NCBI GenBank assembly: GCA_964576135.1
Contig: CAZNTZ010000008.1
Coordinates: 1 to 32,370 of the forward strand
Direction of reading: 5' to 3'
Length of the DNA: 32,370 nucleotides
Source: CAZNTZ01 sp964576135
GTDB lineage: Bacteria > Pseudomonadota > Alphaproteobacteria > Rs-D84
Part shown: one piece after another, positions 32,324 to 32,370 of the stretch
Layout: each line of letters begins with the position of its first letter
How positions within the stretch are numbered: position 1 is the first letter of the stretch
Made by a program: the position numbers and the translations under genes
Notes under the pieces: model-generated
Told to the model about the DNA's origin: nothing
The model's input: only the letters and a program-made list of their open reading frames with translations
The model's database searches: none

Positions 32324-32370
32324 GAACTTGAGAGTTTGATCCTGGCTCAGAACGAACGCTGGCGGCAGGC
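32324..32370 (+). rRNA. rrs: 16S ribosomal RNA, 5' end (partial)
   Basis: The conserved start AGAGTTTGATCCTGGCTCAG is at 32331-32350, followed by AACGAACGCTGGCGGCAGGC, the usual alphaproteobacterial form. By alignment to E. coli position 8, the mature 5' end lies near 32324. The gene continues beyond the window. Confidence 0.97.

Noticed and set aside
1..32370. CRISPR array, insertion sequence, prophage or integron
   Set aside because: No regularly spaced direct repeats, transposase, integrase or phage structural genes were seen. VirD4 and the PilV-like genes are the only mobile-element-type families and sit among housekeeping genes.

Overview
The window is part of the chromosome of an AT-rich alphaproteobacterium. 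The partial 16S rRNA at the right edge has an alphaproteobacterial 5' end. The heat-shock sigma factor is of the RpoH type, and there is a probable DUF4167 protein. The cell has a Gram-negative envelope: LptD, LptF, a SurA-like chaperone, a BamB-like lipoprotein, LpoB and beta-barrel proteins are all encoded. The standard genetic code fits throughout. Several loci are shorter or lack usual partners (lptF without lptG, nusA-infB without rimP, a short BamB, a SurA with a degenerate PPIase domain), which suggests a streamlined, possibly host-associated or uncultured gut-type lineage. I cannot name the genus from sequence alone.

Layout. 1-70: 3' end of a tRNA and a bidirectional terminator. 64-5030 (-): lptF-lptD-surA-like-rlmN, an outer-membrane biogenesis operon. 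5191-9128 (+): nusA-infB. 9199-11055 (+): COG3014-type lipoprotein and lpoB. 11113-11709 (-): Yip1-like membrane protein, divergent from der (11799-13130, +). 13127-15072 (-): rpoH and a porin-like barrel, divergent from a YfgM-like and bamB-like pair (15142-16568, +). 16675-19413 (+): a 912-residue exported protein with three six-cysteine modules. 19574-20641 (+): an outer-membrane barrel with a Ser-rich linker. 20686-26613 (-): three PilV-like prepilin/adhesin paralogues, a zinc-ribbon membrane protein, a small exported protein and rluD. 26703-27074 (+): DUF4167-like. 27076-27741 (-): rsmE. 27773-30677 (+): virD4/traG coupling protein and rluB. 30743-31789 (+): membrane-anchored TPR protein. 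31903-32370: rRNA promoter, a long structured leader and the start of 16S.

Promoters are easy to read: TTGnnn, usually 17 bp, then a TATAAT-like box. In three genes (lptF, the COG3014 lipoprotein, virD4) the -10 box ends exactly 7 bp before the ATG, and in rpoH and the zinc-ribbon gene 9 bp before, so leaderless or nearly leaderless mRNAs look common. Four divergent gene pairs have interlocking promoters.

The most interesting items are the triple PilV-like operon, whose first gene appears to start at ATT or CTG behind a strong Shine-Dalgarno; the exported protein with a repeated C-x6-C-x4-C-x6/7-C-xn-C-x9-C module; the leaderless promoter architecture; and the rRNA leader, which contains mutually exclusive stems.
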